Source: PALSA-612 sp035652235
Lineage (GTDB): Bacteria; Actinomycetota; Thermoleophilia; Gaiellales; Gaiellaceae
Assembly (NCBI GenBank): GCA_035652235.1
Contig: DASREE010000032.1
Coordinates: forward strand, 1-64,000
Length of the DNA stretch: 64,000 bases
Reading direction: 5' to 3'
Shown here: positions 23,227-30,194 of the stretch, in pieces
Position numbering within the stretch: the stretch's first letter is position 1
Layout: each line of letters starts with the position of its first letter
Made by a program: the position numbers and the translations under genes
Notes under the pieces: model-generated
What the model was told of the DNA's origin: nothing
What the model saw: only the letters and a program-made list of their open reading frames with translations
Databases searched by the model: none

Positions 23227-24603
23227 ATGCAACCGGATGTGACCAGCCGGGCCCCCGAGCCGGAGTCGATCGGGGAGCGCTTGCTCCGGCTGCGGCGGGA
23301 GCGCGGCCTGTCGCAGCGGATGCTGGCCGGGGAGGGCATCTCCGCCTCGTACATCTCGCGTGTCGAGTCCGGCACGCGGCGGCCGTCGGTGCGCGCGCTG
23401 CGCCTGATCGCGCCGAAGCTGGGCGTCAGCGCCACCTACCTGGAGACCGGCAGCGACCTCGCGCAGGAGGAGGAGCGGAAGCTGCGGCTGTACGACGCGG
23501 AGCTCGAGCTGCGCCTCGCGCCCGACCCGTCGCAGGCCGAGCAGGCCCTGCTCGCGGTGCTCGAGGAGGCGACCGCCGCGCACGACGAGGAGTCGGCGTG
23601 GCGAGCCCGCGTGGGTCTCGGCCTCGTGGCCGCGCACCGTGGCGCCTACGCCGAGGCGATCGCGAAGCTCGAGCCGGCGGCCGAGGCGGGTGGCCTGCGG
23701 CCGGCGCTCCACCCGGACGTGTTCGCGGCGCTCGGACGCTCGTACGTCGGACGCGGCGAGCACGAGCGCGCGGTCGCGCTCTTCGAGCGCTGCCTGTCCG
23801 AGCTGGACGGCGCGGACGACCCCGCTGCCTCGATCCGCTTCGCCACCTACCTGAGCTATGCGCTGGCCGACCTCGGCCAGCTCGAGCGCGCCCGCCGGGT
23901 GCTGGGCGACGTGCTCGAGCGGGTGGGCGACGTCGCCGACCCCTACAGCCGCGTCCGGCTGTACTGGTCGCAGGCCAGGCTCGCGGCGGACGAGGGGCGG
24001 ATGCGGCTGGCGCTCGCGACGATGCAGCGGGCGATCGCGCTGCTCGAGGCGAGCGAGGACACGATGCACCTGGCGCGCGCCCACCTGCTGTGCGCGGAGA
24101 TCCTGTTCTCGGAGGGGCGGCTCGACGAGGAGGGCCAGCACCTCGAGCGGGCACAGGCGCTGCTCGGCGAGCACGCGCCCGCGCAGGACCGCGCGTGGCT
24201 GCTGAGCGAGCAGGCGAAGCGCGAGGCGAGGCTCGGCCGCGCGGCCGGGGCGCTCGCCCACGCTCGTGAGGCGCTCGCGCTGCTCGGCGACGACGACCCC
24301 GCGGAGCAGGGCCGCGCGCACTGGGCGCTCGCGGAAGCCCTGCTGGTGGAGGGCGGCGTGGACGCGGCGGACGCCGCCTTCCGGCGAGCGGACGAGCTCC
24401 TGCGCAGCGAAGGCCGCTACACGGCGCAGCTGTACCGCGCCTGGGCCCACGCGCTGCGCGCAGCGGGCCGCGACGGGGAGGCGCTGCGCCTGCTCGACCT
24501 GGCGGTGAAGGCGGCCGGCGGGCGCATGCCGCCGGCGGCGCGCCGTGCTGTCGCCGGCGTGGCCGCCGACCCCTCCCGCCACGAGCTGGGCGAAGCCGGC
24601 TAG
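23227..24603 (+). CDS. XRE-type HTH regulator with TPR domain (RRNPP-like architecture)
   Basis: The 458-residue protein has an N-terminal Cro/C1-type HTH (about residues 14-75: IGERLLRLRRERGLSQRMLAGEGISASYISRVESGTRRPSV). Some 360 residues of helical repeats follow, several readable as TPRs (e.g. HPDVFAALGRSYVGRGEHERAVALFERCL, ASIRFATYLSYALADLGQLERARRVLGDVL). This is the architecture of RRNPP peptide receptors (PlcR, PrgX, Rap, AimR), although similar proteins also serve other roles. It is divergent from a 28-residue hydrophobic peptide gene, with a palindrome between them. No phosphatase or kinase motif is present. Cytosolic peptide sensing is an inference. Confidence 0.85.
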   Translation: MQPDVTSRAPEPESIGERLLRLRRERGLSQRMLAGEGISASYISRVESGTRRPSVRALRLIAPKLGVSATYLETGSDLAQEEERKLRLYDAELELRLAPDPSQAEQALLAVLEEATAAHDEESAWRARVGLGLVAAHRGAYAEAIAKLEPAAEAGGLRPALHPDVFAALGRSYVGRGEHERAVALFERCLSELDGADDPAASIRFATYLSYALADLGQLERARRVLGDVLERVGDVADPYSRVRLYWSQARLAADEGRMRLALATMQRAIALLEASEDTMHLARAHLLCAEILFSEGRLDEEGQHLERAQALLGEHAPAQDRAWLLSEQAKREARLGRAAGALAHAREALALLGDDDPAEQGRAHWALAEALLVEGGVDAADAAFRRADELLRSEGRYTAQLYRAWAHALRAAGRDGEALRLLDLAVKAAGGRMPPAARRAVAGVAADPSRHELGEAG

Positions 24604-24614
24604 CTCAGCTAGCC
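24598..24614 (+). terminator. Small palindromic hairpin at the end of the HTH-TPR gene
   Basis: GGCTAGCTCAGCTAGCC spans the stop codon and can form a six-base-pair stem with a five-base loop. No T-tract follows, so termination is only possible, not shown. Confidence 0.3.
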
Positions 24615-24758
24615 GCCGCGTCGCGGCTGGAGGAGAAGACGGGCTCCTGCGCGCCGCCCTCGATGCGCTCCGTCGGCGGCGAGCTGCTCGTCGTGTGCGC
24701 GGAGGAGGACATCCGCACGACGCGCGACGCGTCTGCGGCCGGCGGCCTGCGCGCGCTC

Positions 24759-24764
24759 TACACT
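24759..24764 (+). promoter_or_regulatory. -10 element of the DUF47-pit pair
   Basis: TACACT lies nine bases before the GTG at 24774 and fixes that start over longer in-frame options that give non-homologous sequence. Confidence 0.5.
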
Positions 24765-24773
24765 CCGGCGGAC

Positions 24774-25400
24774 GTGCGGCTCAGGCTCACGCTGACTCCT
24801 CGCAACCGGGCCTTCTTCGACCTGTTCACCCGGGCGTCGACGAACGCGGTCGAGATCGCGCGCCTGCTCGTCGAGCTGCTCGACCGTTTCCCGGAGGACG
24901 GCGGCGAGCTGATCCGCCGTATCAAGGACCGCGAGCACGAAGGCGACCGGCTGACGCACGACGTCGTCGACCTGCTCAACCGCACGTTCGTGACCCCGTT
25001 CGACCGTGACGACATGTACCGCCTGGCGACGGCGCTCGACGACGTCTGCGACCACGTCGACGAGGCGGCCGACAACATCGCCCTGTACGGCGTCAAGGTC
25101 GTGCCTCCCGAAGCGCGAGCGCAGGCCTCCGTCATCCTCCGCTCGGCGATCAAGCTCGACGAGGCGATCGGGCGCCTGGACGGGTTCCGGGACTCGCGAC
25201 AGCAGCTGATCGACCTGCGCGAGCTGGAGGACGAGGGTGACCGGCTCGTCCGCGACGCGGTCGCCGGGCTCTTCCGCTCCGGCCAGGATCCCGTCTCGAT
25301 CATCCGCTGGAAGGACATCCACGAGCAGCTGGAAGCTGCCGTCGACGCCTGCGAGAACGCCGCCGACGTGCTCGAGGCGATCCTCGTGAAGAACCGGTAG
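24774..25400 (+). CDS. DUF47/PhoU-like phosphate transport accessory protein
   Basis: The 208-residue all-helical protein has the DUF47 (YkaA/Pit-accessory) pattern: FFDLFTRASTNAVEIARLLVELL, RIKDREHEGDRLTHDVVDLLNRTFVTPFDRDDMYRLATALDDVCDHVDEAADNI and RELEDEGDRLVRDAVAGLF with WKDIHEQLEAAVDACENAADVLE. The repeated E-x-x-x-D motifs bind metal in PhoU-like proteins. It is 12 bases upstream of a Pit transporter, the standard partner, and probably gates or assists it at the membrane. Confidence 0.92.
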   Translation: MRLRLTLTPRNRAFFDLFTRASTNAVEIARLLVELLDRFPEDGGELIRRIKDREHEGDRLTHDVVDLLNRTFVTPFDRDDMYRLATALDDVCDHVDEAADNIALYGVKVVPPEARAQASVILRSAIKLDEAIGRLDGFRDSRQQLIDLRELEDEGDRLVRDAVAGLFRSGQDPVSIIRWKDIHEQLEAAVDACENAADVLEAILVKNR

Positions 25401-25412
25401 CGAGCGGGCGCG

Positions 25413-26402
25413 GTGGAGCTCGCGCTGCTCGTCCTCGTCGTCGCGGTCGCGCTCGGCTTCGACTTCACGAACGGCTTCCACGACACGGCGAACGCCGTCG
25501 CCACCTCCGTCTCGACGCGGGCGCTGTCCCCGCGCGTCGCCGTGCTGATCGCGTCCGTGGCCAACCTCGCCGGTGCCTTCGTGACGACCGCGGTCGCGAA
25601 GGCGGTCGGGAAGGGCATCATCGCCACCGATCTCGCGACGACGAAGACGGTGTTCGCAGCGCTCGTCGGGGCGATCTTCTGGAACCTGCTCACCTGGCGG
25701 CTCGGGCTGCCGTCGAGCTCGTCGCACGCGCTGATCGGCGGGCTCGTCGGCGGAGCGATGGCAAGAAGCGGCGCCTCCGGTGTCCAGTGGCACGGCCTCG
25801 CGCACAAGGTCGTGATCCCGGCCGTGGCTTCGCCGGCGATCGCCTTCGGCGGGGCGTTCGTGCTCGTCCTGGCCGTCTTCTGGGTCCTGCGCTGGTCGGC
25901 GCCGGGGCCGGTGAACCGGGGCTTCCGCCTCGGGCAGCTGGCCTCGGGGACGTTCATGGCCTTCACGCACGGGGCGAACGACGCGCAGAAGACGATGGGG
26001 GTGATCGCGCTCGCGCTCTTCTCCTACGGATCGATCCACACCTTCTACATCCCGACCTGGGTGAAGCTCGCGGCCGGCTTCGCGATCGCCTGCGGCACCT
26101 ACGTCGGCGGCTGGCGGATCATGCGCACGCTCGGGCAGCGCCTGTACAAGATGGAGCCGGCGGCGGGCTTCTCGGCGCAGACGTGCGCGGGCCTGACGAT
26201 CTACCTGGCGACGCACTACGGCTACCCCCTGTCGACGACGCACGTGATCTCGGGCGGCGTGCTCGGCGCCGGCTCGACGCGGCGGCTGTCGGCCGTGCGC
26301 TGGGGTGTGGCGGGCAACATCGTCGTCGCCTGGCTGCTCACGATCCCGGCCGCCGCCGTCGTCGCCGCGGCCTGCTACTGGCCGATCGAGGCGATCTTCT
26401 GA
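25413..26402 (+). CDS. pit: Low-affinity inorganic phosphate transporter, PiT family
   Basis: The 329-residue membrane protein has two inverted PiT signatures: GFDFTNGFHDTANAVATSVSTRALSP near the N-terminus and FTHGANDAQKTMGVIALAL in the second half. SSSSHALIGGLVG and LSTTHVISGGVLGAG are the paired re-entrant motifs. About ten membrane segments are apparent. Transport is cation-coupled (H+ or Na+) with metal phosphate. It is paired with the DUF47 protein just upstream. Confidence 0.95.
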   Translation: MELALLVLVVAVALGFDFTNGFHDTANAVATSVSTRALSPRVAVLIASVANLAGAFVTTAVAKAVGKGIIATDLATTKTVFAALVGAIFWNLLTWRLGLPSSSSHALIGGLVGGAMARSGASGVQWHGLAHKVVIPAVASPAIAFGGAFVLVLAVFWVLRWSAPGPVNRGFRLGQLASGTFMAFTHGANDAQKTMGVIALALFSYGSIHTFYIPTWVKLAAGFAIACGTYVGGWRIMRTLGQRLYKMEPAAGFSAQTCAGLTIYLATHYGYPLSTTHVISGGVLGAGSTRRLSAVRWGVAGNIVVAWLLTIPAAAVVAAACYWPIEAIF

Positions 26403-26483
26403 GGCCGAGGAGGTCCCGGCGCTCGAGCGCGCCTGCGGAGGGTGATCCGCCGACCAACCGACCAGGGTGCCGGCCGGGGCAGC

Positions 26484-26489
26484 TACGCT
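26484..26489 (+). promoter_or_regulatory. Putative -10 of the LPG-synthase-like gene
   Basis: TACGCT occurs 57 bases before the ATG in the 144-base gap after pit. I see nothing else in that gap. Confidence 0.35.
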
Positions 26490-26546
26490 GAGGCGCGACC
26501 TTCAGCTCCGGGCCCCTCCCGAGCCGGCCGTCGCGTTCACGTTCCC

Positions 26547-27536
26547 ATGACTCTTGACCATCTCTTCGTCCGCCACCGCATGGCGCTGATCGTCGCCGGA
26601 GCGGCGCTGCTCGCCTTCGGGGCGATGTTCGGCCTGTCATGGGCGGCCGGCTTCGCGAACATCGCGCACCGCTTCCTCGGCGTGCGCTGGACGTGGGTGC
26701 CGATCGCGCTCGGCGCGGAGGCGCTCAGCTACCTCGGCTACATCGTCGCCTACCGGGAGGTGACGCGGGCCGAGGGCGGCCACGAGCTCCGGCTCCTGCG
26801 CGCGGCGGCGCTCGTCGCCACGGGGTTCGGCGTCTTCGCCGCCGCCGGCGGGTTCGCCATGGACGAGGCGGCGCTCAAGGGCGCAGGCGTGCCCGCGCGC
26901 GAGGCGCGGGCACGCGTGCTCGGCCTGGGGGCGCTCGAGTACCTGATCCTCGCCCCCGCCGCCATGGGCGCGGCCCTGTTCATCGTCGTCGACGCCAAGC
27001 CGGACCTCGATGCCGCGCTCACCTTCCCCTGGATCGTCGGGGTGCCCGTCGGCTTCCTCTTCGCCGTGGCGCTCCTGCGCATCCGGCACCGGCTGCACCA
27101 CGGGACGCGCTGGCTCGGCCACGTCGCGCACGCGCTCGAGGCGGTGCACCTCGTGCGCCGGATGGCCCTGCGTCCCGGGCGCTACGGCCTCGCCTTCGTC
27201 GGCGTCGCCGTCTACTGGACGGGGGACATCGTCTGCCTGTGGGCGGCCCTGCACGTGTTCTTCGCCGACCCGCCGCCCGTCGCGCAGCTCGTGCTCGGCT
27301 ACGCGACGGGCTACGCGCTCACGCGGCGGACGCTGCCGCTCGGCGGCGCCGGCATCGTCGACGCGCTGCTGCCGCTCTCGCTCGTCTGGGTCGGGATCGC
27401 GTTCGCGCCGGCCGTGCTCGCCGTGCTCGTCTACCGCGTGATGAACCTGTGGCTGCCGGTGATCCCGGCGCTCGCGGGCCTGCCGACGCTGCGGCGGCTG
27501 ACCCTCCGCCGCGCCCGCGCGGGCTCGCCCGCCTGA
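26547..27536 (+). CDS. Lysylphosphatidylglycerol synthase/UPF0104-like membrane protein
   Basis: The 329-residue protein has about eight membrane helices and lies in the LPG_synthase_TM/AglD flippase-like superfamily. LPLGGAGIVDALLPLSLVWVGI in the C-terminal third corresponds to the conserved PGGxGxxE region, and HHGTRWLGHVAHALEAVHLVRRMALRPGR is the cytosolic loop. No soluble aminoacyl-transferase domain is attached, so lipid translocation or an unknown lipid role is more likely than lysyl transfer. It converges with hypE across 30 bases. Confidence 0.75.
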   Translation: MTLDHLFVRHRMALIVAGAALLAFGAMFGLSWAAGFANIAHRFLGVRWTWVPIALGAEALSYLGYIVAYREVTRAEGGHELRLLRAAALVATGFGVFAAAGGFAMDEAALKGAGVPAREARARVLGLGALEYLILAPAAMGAALFIVVDAKPDLDAALTFPWIVGVPVGFLFAVALLRIRHRLHHGTRWLGHVAHALEAVHLVRRMALRPGRYGLAFVGVAVYWTGDIVCLWAALHVFFADPPPVAQLVLGYATGYALTRRTLPLGGAGIVDALLPLSLVWVGIAFAPAVLAVLVYRVMNLWLPVIPALAGLPTLRRLTLRRARAGSPA

Positions 27537-27566
27537 CGCGCGGCCGGCGGAGCTCCCACCGCGGGC

Positions 27567-28607
27567 TCAGCAGATCCGCGGCAGGGGGTCGCCGACGAGC
27601 ATGTCCACGAGCCGGCTGCCGCCCACCTCGGTCTCGAGGACGACGAGCCTCTCCGGCTCGGCGGCGATCTCGCCGACGACCGCGGCCTCCCGCCCGAGCG
27701 GCAGCGCGCGCAGCGCGGCGAGCGCCGCGTCGGCGGCCTCGGGCGCGACGACCGCGACGAGCTTCCCCTCGTTCGCGACGTACAGCGGGTCGATGCCGAG
27801 GATCTCGCAGGCAGCGGCCACCTCGGCGCGGACGGGCAGCGCCCGCTCGGCAAGCAGGACGGCGGCGCCGGCAGCCTCCGCCAGCTCGTTGAGGGCCGTC
27901 GCCAGGCCGCCGCGCGTCGGGTCGCGCAGCCAGCGCAGCGCGGGACCGAGCTCGGCCAGCGCGAGCGCGAGCTCGTGCAGCGGCGCGGTGTCCGAGGCGA
28001 GCTCGACCTCGAGCTGGAGCTCGCCGCGGGCGACCATCACGGCCATGCCGTGGTCGCCGATCGTGCCCGACAGGAGCACGCGGTCGCCGGGCTCGACGCG
28101 CGCCGGCCCGAGGTCGACGCCCGGCCCGACGAGGCCGATCCCGGTCGTCGTCACGTACACGCCGTCGCCCTTGCCGCGCTCGACGACCTTCGTGTCGCCC
28201 GTCACCACCTCCACCCCGGCGCGGCGGGCGGCGGCCGCCATCGACGCCGCCACGCGGCGCAGGTCGTCCGTGGGGAAGCCCTCCTCGACGATGAAGCCGG
28301 CGGCGAGGCAGAGGGGACGCGCGCCGGAGACGGCGAGGTCGTTGACGGTGCCGTTGACGGCGAGCGAGCCGATGTCGCCGCCCGGGAAGAAGAGGGGCCT
28401 GACGACGAAGGAGTCGGTCGTGAACGCCAGCCTCGACCCGGCGGCGTCGAGCACGGCCGCGTCGCCGAGCTCGCCGAGGAGCGGGTTCGCGAGCTCCTCG
28501 AAGAACAGCGCCTCGATCAGCGTCCGCGTCGCCTTGCCGCCCGCCCCGTGCGCGAGGGTGATGATCTCGTCGCGCAGACGCGGCTTGCGCTGCGCCGCCC
28601 GGCTCAC
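27567..28607 (-). CDS. hypE: Hydrogenase maturation factor HypE
   Basis: HypE dehydrates the carbamoyl group received from HypF to the cyano ligand of the NiFe centre. The 346-residue protein has AIR-synthase-fold motifs (LAHGAGGKATRTLIEALF, TTDSFVVRPLFFPGGDIGSLAVNGTVNDLAVSGA, VTGDTKVVERGKGDGVYVTTTGIG). It ends with PRIC, whose terminal cysteine carries the thiocarbamate. The GTG overlaps the hypD stop by four bases. It is the last gene of the leftward hypF-C-C'-D-E operon. Confidence 0.97.
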   Translation of the reverse strand: MSRAAQRKPRLRDEIITLAHGAGGKATRTLIEALFFEELANPLLGELGDAAVLDAAGSRLAFTTDSFVVRPLFFPGGDIGSLAVNGTVNDLAVSGARPLCLAAGFIVEEGFPTDDLRRVAASMAAAARRAGVEVVTGDTKVVERGKGDGVYVTTTGIGLVGPGVDLGPARVEPGDRVLLSGTIGDHGMAVMVARGELQLEVELASDTAPLHELALALAELGPALRWLRDPTRGGLATALNELAEAAGAAVLLAERALPVRAEVAAACEILGIDPLYVANEGKLVAVVAPEAADAALAALRALPLGREAAVVGEIAAEPERLVVLETEVGGSRLVDMLVGDPLPRIC

Positions 28608-29731
28608 CTCGCCGGCACCTTTGCGGGCGGCCCCGCGGCGCGGCGCCCGTACGCGTAGTAGGCGGCGCAGGCGCCCTCGGCCGACACCATGCACGTCCCG
28701 ATCGGGTGCTCCGGCGTGCACGCGCTGCCGAAGACGCGGCACTGGAAGGGCTTGATCGCCCCGGTCAGCACCTCGCCGCACTGGCAGGCGCGCGGATCCT
28801 CGACGCGGTCCGCGGGAAGCTCGAAGCGCGCCTCGGCGTCCCAGGCCGCGAAGGCGGGGCGCAGCCGGAACGCGCTTGCGGGGAGCTGGCCGAGGCCGCG
28901 CCACTCGAACGTCTCGCGCAGCTCCATCGTCTCGTCGATCGCGGCCAGCGCGCGCCGGTTCCCCTCCGGGCGCACCACGCGCAGGTACTGGTTCTCCACC
29001 TGGCAGCGCCCGTCGGCGAGCTGTCGCACGAGCATCGCCGCCGCCTGCAGGACGTCGAGCGGCTCGAACCCTGCCACCACCACCGGCCGGCCGTACTCCT
29101 CGGCGATGAAGCGATACGGCTCGAGCCCGATCACGGTCGAGACGTGGCCGGGCCCGATCAGTCCGTCGAGGCGCACCCCGGGAGAGTCGAGGATGGCGCG
29201 CAGCGGCGGCGCGATCGCCACGTGGTTGCAGAAGACGCTGAAGTTCGGTGTCCCCTCGGCCCGCGCGCGCAGGAGCGTGAGCGCGGTGGCGGGCGCCGTC
29301 GTCTCGAAGCCGACGCCGAAGAAGACCACCTCCCGGTCGGGATTGCGGCGGGCGAGCGCGAGCGCGTCGAGCGGCGAGTAGACCATGCGCACGTCGGCCC
29401 CGCGCGCCTTCGCCTCGAGCAGCGAGCCCCGGCCGCCGGGCACGCGCAGCATGTCGCCGAAGGTGGCGAACAGGACGCCCGGCTGCTCGGCGAGCCAGAT
29501 GGCGTCGTCGACCCTGCCCATCGGGATGACGCAGACGGGGCAGCCGGGGCCGTGCACGAGCTCGATCCCGGGCGGCAACAGGTCCTCGAGCCCGTGCTTG
29601 GCGATCGTGTGCGTGTGCCCGCCGCACACCTCCATCAGCACGACGTGCCGGCCGGGCGGGAGGGCACCGGCGATCTCGCGGGCGAGCGCCCGGGCGAGCG
29701 TGCCGTCGCGGAACTCGTCGACGAACCTCAT
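28604..29731 (-). CDS. hypD: Hydrogenase maturation factor HypD
   Basis: HypD carries the Fe(CN)2CO assembly with HypC. The 375-residue product shows EVCGGHTHTIAKHGLEDLLP, the redox pair GPGCPVCVIPMGR, FGVGFETTAPATALTLL and GPGHVSTVIG. The C-terminal 4Fe-4S cysteines are in ACQCGEVLTGAIKPFQCRVFGSACTPEHPIGTCMVS. The ATG overlaps the stop of the HypC-like gene (ATGA). All key cysteines are present. Confidence 0.97.
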   Translation of the reverse strand: MRFVDEFRDGTLARALAREIAGALPPGRHVVLMEVCGGHTHTIAKHGLEDLLPPGIELVHGPGCPVCVIPMGRVDDAIWLAEQPGVLFATFGDMLRVPGGRGSLLEAKARGADVRMVYSPLDALALARRNPDREVVFFGVGFETTAPATALTLLRARAEGTPNFSVFCNHVAIAPPLRAILDSPGVRLDGLIGPGHVSTVIGLEPYRFIAEEYGRPVVVAGFEPLDVLQAAAMLVRQLADGRCQVENQYLRVVRPEGNRRALAAIDETMELRETFEWRGLGQLPASAFRLRPAFAAWDAEARFELPADRVEDPRACQCGEVLTGAIKPFQCRVFGSACTPEHPIGTCMVSAEGACAAYYAYGRRAAGPPAKVPAR

Positions 29732-29937
29732 GCGCGTTCCAGCCGCGCGAGCGCGATGCCGGCGTGGCAGAGGAGCGAGTCGCCGACCGCGACCGGCCGG
29801 ACGAGCTCGACCGCCACCTGCTCGCGCCGGCCGTCCACCTCGACCGTGGCGGTGTCGCCGGGCCCGACCGCGACCACCCGCCCCTCGACGGCGACGTCAC
29901 CGCAGGTGATGCAGGTCGCGCGCCGAGGCCGCGTCAT
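29728..29937 (-). CDS. HypC-like chaperone lacking the N-terminal Cys motif
   Basis: This 69-residue HypC/HupF-fold protein (VEGRVVAVGPGDTATVEVDGRREQVAVELVRPVAVGDSLLCHAGIALARLE) begins MTRPRRATCITCGDVA in place of the HypC hallmark MCLGxP. Cys2 is the residue by which HypC binds HypD and the hydrogenase precursor. Here a CxxC occurs at positions 9-12 instead. It overlaps both the true hypC upstream and hypD downstream by four bases. A specialised partner, perhaps metal-binding, is inferred. Confidence 0.85.
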   Translation of the reverse strand: MTRPRRATCITCGDVAVEGRVVAVGPGDTATVEVDGRREQVAVELVRPVAVGDSLLCHAGIALARLERA

Positions 29938-30194
29938 TCGACCCCTGACCGCAGCTCGGCCAGCTCCTGCTCGTAGCGCTCCCCCATCTGCTCGAGCAGG
30001 GCGAGCGTCTCGCGCGCCTGCGCCTCGTCGATCGACGCGAGCGCGAAGCCGACGTGGACGAGCACCCAGCCGCCCACGGCGACGTCCGGGCAGAGCGCGA
30101 CGGACACCTTCCGCCGCACGCCCGAGATCTCCGCCGTGGCCAGGCCCGGCTCGGGCCCGAGCTCGACCACCTGGGCGGGGATGCCTAGGCACAC
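29934..30194 (-). CDS. hypC: Hydrogenase maturation chaperone HypC
   Basis: The 86-residue protein begins with the canonical CLGIPAQVVELG after a GTG start, placing Cys2 correctly. It continues through GVRRKVSVALCPDVAVGGWVLVHVGFALASIDEAQARETLALLEQM. HypC shuttles the Fe(CN)2CO unit from HypD to the large subunit. The first ten bases overlap the end of hypF and the stop overlaps the second HypC-like gene. Confidence 0.95.
   Translation of the reverse strand: MCLGIPAQVVELGPEPGLATAEISGVRRKVSVALCPDVAVGGWVLVHVGFALASIDEAQARETLALLEQMGERYEQELAELRSGVE

Noticed and set aside
27536..27567. Intrinsic terminator between the convergent LPG-synthase-like gene and hypE
   Set aside because: The 30-base gap has no convincing stem followed by T residues.
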